From an uncultured Cryomorphaceae bacterium (lineage in GTDB: Bacteria > Bacteroidota > Bacteroidia > Flavobacteriales > Schleiferiaceae): a DNA stretch of 16,270 nt. Within the stretch, counting starts at the first letter, position 1. Every line of letters begins with the position of its first letter. The notes beneath the pieces are model-generated. The model ran no database searches. It was not told the origin of the DNA and saw only the letters and a program-made list of their open reading frames with translations. Shown one piece after another: positions 13,626 through 16,270 of the stretch. A program made the translations under genes and the position numbers. The stretch spans positions 1 through 16,270 of the forward strand of contig CALCFH010000442.1 in assembly GCA_937900215.1 (NCBI GenBank), given 5' to 3'.

Positions 13626-14713
13626 AAACCCGTTTGATTCCAAACTTTGATGTTGTCTTCAAGAGATAATCCTTCAATTACTTCCACATAGATACCATCA
13701 GACAAACCCAATTTTAGTGAGCGTTTTTCAAATTGTTGATCGCCAATTTGAATTTCCACAAAGGGACTTCCCTCCTCGAACTGCAGAAGTTTTTCATCGA
13801 TGGTAAGAACGCTGTCTCTTCTATCTAAAACAATGTCTGCATTGGCCGAAAACCCGGCTCTAATAAAGCTAGTCTCGGGAATAGTTACATCCGCTTTAAT
13901 CTCAAACTGAATGGCACCATTTTCCAAAACACCTTTCGGAGAGATGTATTCTAAACTGGCATTAAAACGCTCATTTTCAATGGCACCAATAGTAAGTAAT
14001 AAGGTCATACCCTCCTTAATTTTCCCCACCTCCGACTCATCTATTTTTCCTAGGAAAATCATGTCTTTCATATCGGCAATGGTAGCCACGGTAGTACCAT
14101 CATTGAAAGTATTACTCTCAATAACTTGATTTCCCAATTTCACCGGAACTTGTAAAACCATTCCATTCACTGTAGATTTTATAAGAGTAATAGCAGACTT
14201 ACCCGAGCTTTTAGTTGCACCTTCCTTAACAATATCTAAATTATCCAATGCGTTTTGCATTTCAATTTCTGCATTTTTCAACCTCAAAGTAGTGGTCTGC
14301 CATTCTTGTTGAGACATGGCACCTTTCTTATAAAGTATATCGCTTCTATCGAATTCTAATTTTGAATTTTCCAATTCAGCTTTGGCTCTATCAATTCTAT
14401 TTTCTGCATTGTTTAAGCTACTCATGTTTGGAATAACTTGAACTTTTGCGATGGGGTCTCCCACCTTTACAATTTCGCCTGGTTCTACGAAAACCTCGCT
14501 AATGATTCCTGAAACCTGAGGCTTGATGTCTACCTCTTCTCTTGGAACAATAGAACCTGTGGCCACTGTTTTATTAATAATATCTCGTTTGGCAGCCACT
14601 TCTGTGGTATAGACAATGGGTTTCTGCTGCGATTTTTTATACAAAAAATAAAAAGTGTAGATCAATCCACTTAAAACGGCTATTCCTATAAGCCAAGGCA
14701 ATACTTTCTTCAT
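13622..14713 (-). CDS. HlyD/MacA-family periplasmic adaptor subunit
   Basis: A 363-residue membrane fusion protein. One N-terminal membrane helix (VLPWLIGIAVLSGLIYTFYF) anchors it. The lipoyl-like half-domain VDIKPQVSGIISEVFVEPGE precedes a coiled-coil hairpin at about residues 100-165. The second lipoyl half is STVNGMVLQVPVKLGNQV. Beta-barrel and membrane-proximal domains follow. Such adaptors bridge an inner-membrane MacB-type ABC transporter to a TolC-like outer-membrane channel. It follows the two permease genes by 9 nt and is the last gene of the visible operon. Gene order (permeases first, adaptor last) differs from classical macA-macB. The exported substrate is unknown. The MacA-like type is clear, the partner ATPase is outside the window. 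Confidence 0.92.
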   Translation of the reverse strand: MKKVLPWLIGIAVLSGLIYTFYFLYKKSQQKPIVYTTEVAAKRDIINKTVATGSIVPREEVDIKPQVSGIISEVFVEPGEIVKVGDPIAKVQVIPNMSSLNNAENRIDRAKAELENSKLEFDRSDILYKKGAMSQQEWQTTTLRLKNAEIEMQNALDNLDIVKEGATKSSGKSAITLIKSTVNGMVLQVPVKLGNQVIESNTFNDGTTVATIADMKDMIFLGKIDESEVGKIKEGMTLLLTIGAIENERFNASLEYISPKGVLENGAIQFEIKADVTIPETSFIRAGFSANADIVLDRRDSVLTIDEKLLQFEEGSPFVEIQIGDQQFEKRSLKLGLSDGIYVEVIEGLSLEDNIKVWNQTGF

Positions 14714-14722
14714 ATTTTCTAA

Positions 14723-15982
14723 TTATTCGTCTCTTAAGGCTGTTATTGGTTTAACACTAATGGCTTTGCGGGCTGGAATCATTCCAGCGCATAAACCTAT
14801 AATTATAAGTATTCCTAAAGAGGCTAGAATTAATTGAAGATCTACCCCTGGTTTGGTAAAAGAGCCTCCTCCTCCTGTTGATTCAATGATAGAGCTGATT
14901 CCTTCTAATGACCAAACTCCAGCCAAAACACCTGCAATACCTGCAATTAGGGTGAGAAAGGCAGATTCACTTAAAATCTGACTAAAGATATTCAGCGGTG
15001 TAGCTCCTAAAGCCCTTCGAATCCCAATTTCCTTGGTTCTTTCTTTTACTATCACCAACATAATATTGCTAACCCCAATAGCCCCTGCCAAAAGGGTGAA
15101 AAAGCCCACAACGAAAGAAAGCCATTTAATGCCAGTAAAGAGTCCACTCACTTGGCGAAATTCGGTTGCCATATTCCAACTTCCTATAGCACGAGAATCA
15201 TCGGGATGGATTTTATGCCTAGCCATTAAGAACTTCTTCACCTTAGCCTCTACCTGCACAACATCTTGGTCTTCTTTTGCCAGAAATGCGAACCAACCCA
15301 CAATATCTCCGTAGTTGAATGCCTTTTGAAAGGTTGTAAACGGAATAAATAGCGATTGATTTTCTTCGTCGCCATTCTCACCTTTTTGTTTACTTCTCAG
15401 CACACCCACTACAGTAAAATAAACTCCATTTACTTGTATAGATTCTCCAATCACCTCTTCACCTGCATCAAAAAGCATTTCTTTCACTCGCATTCCAATA
15501 ACACAAACCTTCCTTTTCTCAGCTAAGTCATTGTCATTTAATAGTCTACCATCCAAAAGAACAATGGGTTTTACTCTAAAGAAATCAGGTTCATCTCCAA
15601 AAATTGAAAAAGCGCCTGTTTTTAATCCACGAACAACATTGTTTGATCCTTGCCATCCACCTAAACTATTTCTAGGCGCCACTGCTTCTACTTCAGGAAT
15701 TTGACGTTCAATTGCTTGGATGTCTTCATTTTTAAAATTAAAATACCTGCCTTTGGGCAAGCCTTTATAGGGAATACCAGTAGATTGAGTCCACATAAAA
15801 GAGCTATTCATGGCTACTCCACCCATATCTCGCGTAACTCCATTCTTAAGTCCATTTCCAGAGCCTACCATAATAATCATCATGAAAATGCCCCAAAAAA
15901 CACCAAAGGCAGTCAATGCCGTGCGCAATTTGTTAGCCGAGAGCACATGAAATATTTCTTGCCAGCGATCGCGATCAAACAT
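14723..15982 (-). CDS. MacB/FtsX-type ABC transporter permease
   Basis: A 419-residue permease without ATPase domain. The N-terminal cytoplasmic stretch (WQEIFHVLSANKLRTALTAF) and first helix are followed by a large periplasmic MacB_PCD domain (about 45-280). Three C-terminal helices form the FtsX domain, with the signature VKERTKEIGIRRALGATP and the last helix ending in GMIPARKAISVKPITALRDE. MacB-type systems work by mechanotransmission, driving export from the periplasm through adaptor and outer-membrane channel. Here the ATPase must be a separate chain. It starts 2 nt after the preceding permease gene and ends 9 nt before the adaptor gene, so this is one operon. Substrate unknown. Confidence 0.93.
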   Translation of the reverse strand: MFDRDRWQEIFHVLSANKLRTALTAFGVFWGIFMMIIMVGSGNGLKNGVTRDMGGVAMNSSFMWTQSTGIPYKGLPKGRYFNFKNEDIQAIERQIPEVEAVAPRNSLGGWQGSNNVVRGLKTGAFSIFGDEPDFFRVKPIVLLDGRLLNDNDLAEKRKVCVIGMRVKEMLFDAGEEVIGESIQVNGVYFTVVGVLRSKQKGENGDEENQSLFIPFTTFQKAFNYGDIVGWFAFLAKEDQDVVQVEAKVKKFLMARHKIHPDDSRAIGSWNMATEFRQVSGLFTGIKWLSFVVGFFTLLAGAIGVSNIMLVIVKERTKEIGIRRALGATPLNIFSQILSESAFLTLIAGIAGVLAGVWSLEGISSIIESTGGGGSFTKPGVDLQLILASLGILIIIGLCAGMIPARKAISVKPITALRDE

Positions 15983-15984
15983 AT

Positions 15985-16270
15985 TTATTCATCTTTTAAC
16001 GCAACAACAGGTTGAACAGAAGCCGCCTTTCTAGCTGGAATGAAGCCTGCGACTGCACCCGCGAAAATGAGAACCAAAGTGGTAATTACGGCGACGGAAA
16101 ATTCTACAGAGGGATGCTTAAAATATTCTGTCTCTATTTGAGGGCCCAAGAATTCAAGAAGTAAAATTCCGGAAAGCAATCCGAGGTAACCGGCTACCGC
16201 GGTAATAAAAATAGATTCTTGCAAAACCAATCCAATAATATCATATAACAAGGCCAAGGCAATCAGTGCC
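15985..16270 (-). CDS. MacB/FtsX-type ABC transporter permease (5' part beyond window)
   Basis: The last 94 residues of a second permease, with the N-terminus cut by the right edge. It reads through the edge in frame, so the TTG at 16257 is not a real start. LVLQESIFITAVAGYLGLLS and the end GFIPARKAASVQPVVALKDE match the FtsX domain and are closely paralogous to the end of the neighbouring permease (MIPARKAISVKPITALRDE). Only 2 nt separate the two genes. The conserved GIRRALGA region just before it is not clearly readable in the few codons present (ALIALALLYD), which could be divergence or the limited sequence. It should pair with the downstream permease and the HlyD-like adaptor. Confidence 0.88.
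   Translation of the reverse strand, partial: ALIALALLYDIIGLVLQESIFITAVAGYLGLLSGILLLEFLGPQIETEYFKHPSVEFSVAVITTLVLIFAGAVAGFIPARKAASVQPVVALKDE

Noticed and set aside
13628..13641. Small inverted repeat near the xerD/adaptor junction (GTTTG ... CAAAC)
   Set aside because: Only a 5-bp stem, no T tract, and inside the adaptor coding region.

Overview
The window is ordinary chromosomal DNA from a member of the Bacteroidota, most likely the order Flavobacteriales. Four things support this: a DUF2911 protein, a TonB-dependent receptor with an N-terminal carboxypeptidase-regulatory-like domain, a fused CrtYcd-type lycopene cyclase, and repeated TAnnTTTG-type -7 promoter elements with no consistent purine-rich ribosome binding sites. 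Genes are tightly packed and no gene-free stretch reaches 300 bases. I see no rRNA, tRNA, CRISPR array, insertion sequence or prophage.

Left part (1-4683): a DHH-family nanoRNase/pAp phosphatase, cut by the left edge, diverges from ndk. The ndk gene converges on a two-gene minus-strand unit of recF plus a DUF721 (DciA-like) gene. Diverging from recF is a plus-strand pair, a membrane-anchored TPR protein and ribH (lumazine synthase), followed by a MarC-family membrane protein. This is mostly housekeeping: nucleotide balance, replication and repair, and riboflavin synthesis.

Middle (4684-8867): a secreted DUF2911 protein with a TPR-like tail ends at the only clear intrinsic terminator in the window. 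It is followed by a TonB-dependent outer-membrane receptor and a sulfotransferase-family protein.

Right-middle (8819-12108, minus strand): a four-gene overlapping operon of late carotenoid genes, read in the order CrtD-like desaturase, CruF-like hydratase, CrtZ hydroxylase, CrtYcd cyclase. It contains no phytoene synthase, no GGPP synthase and no obvious phytoene desaturase. The four activities together fit a monocyclic saproxanthin-type pigment better than zeaxanthin. The desaturase diverges from an unrecognised membrane-anchored protein coupled to xerD.

Right end (13622-16270, minus strand): part of a MacAB-like ABC export operon, with two tandem FtsX/MacB-type permeases (the first cut by the right edge) followed by the HlyD/MacA-type periplasmic adaptor. 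The ATPase would be expected beyond the right edge.

I found no clearly new biological system. The points most worth checking are the late carotenoid gene set, very short or absent leaders downstream of -7 elements, three convergent gene pairs with overlapping 3' ends, and the orphan sulfotransferase next to the carotenoid operon.
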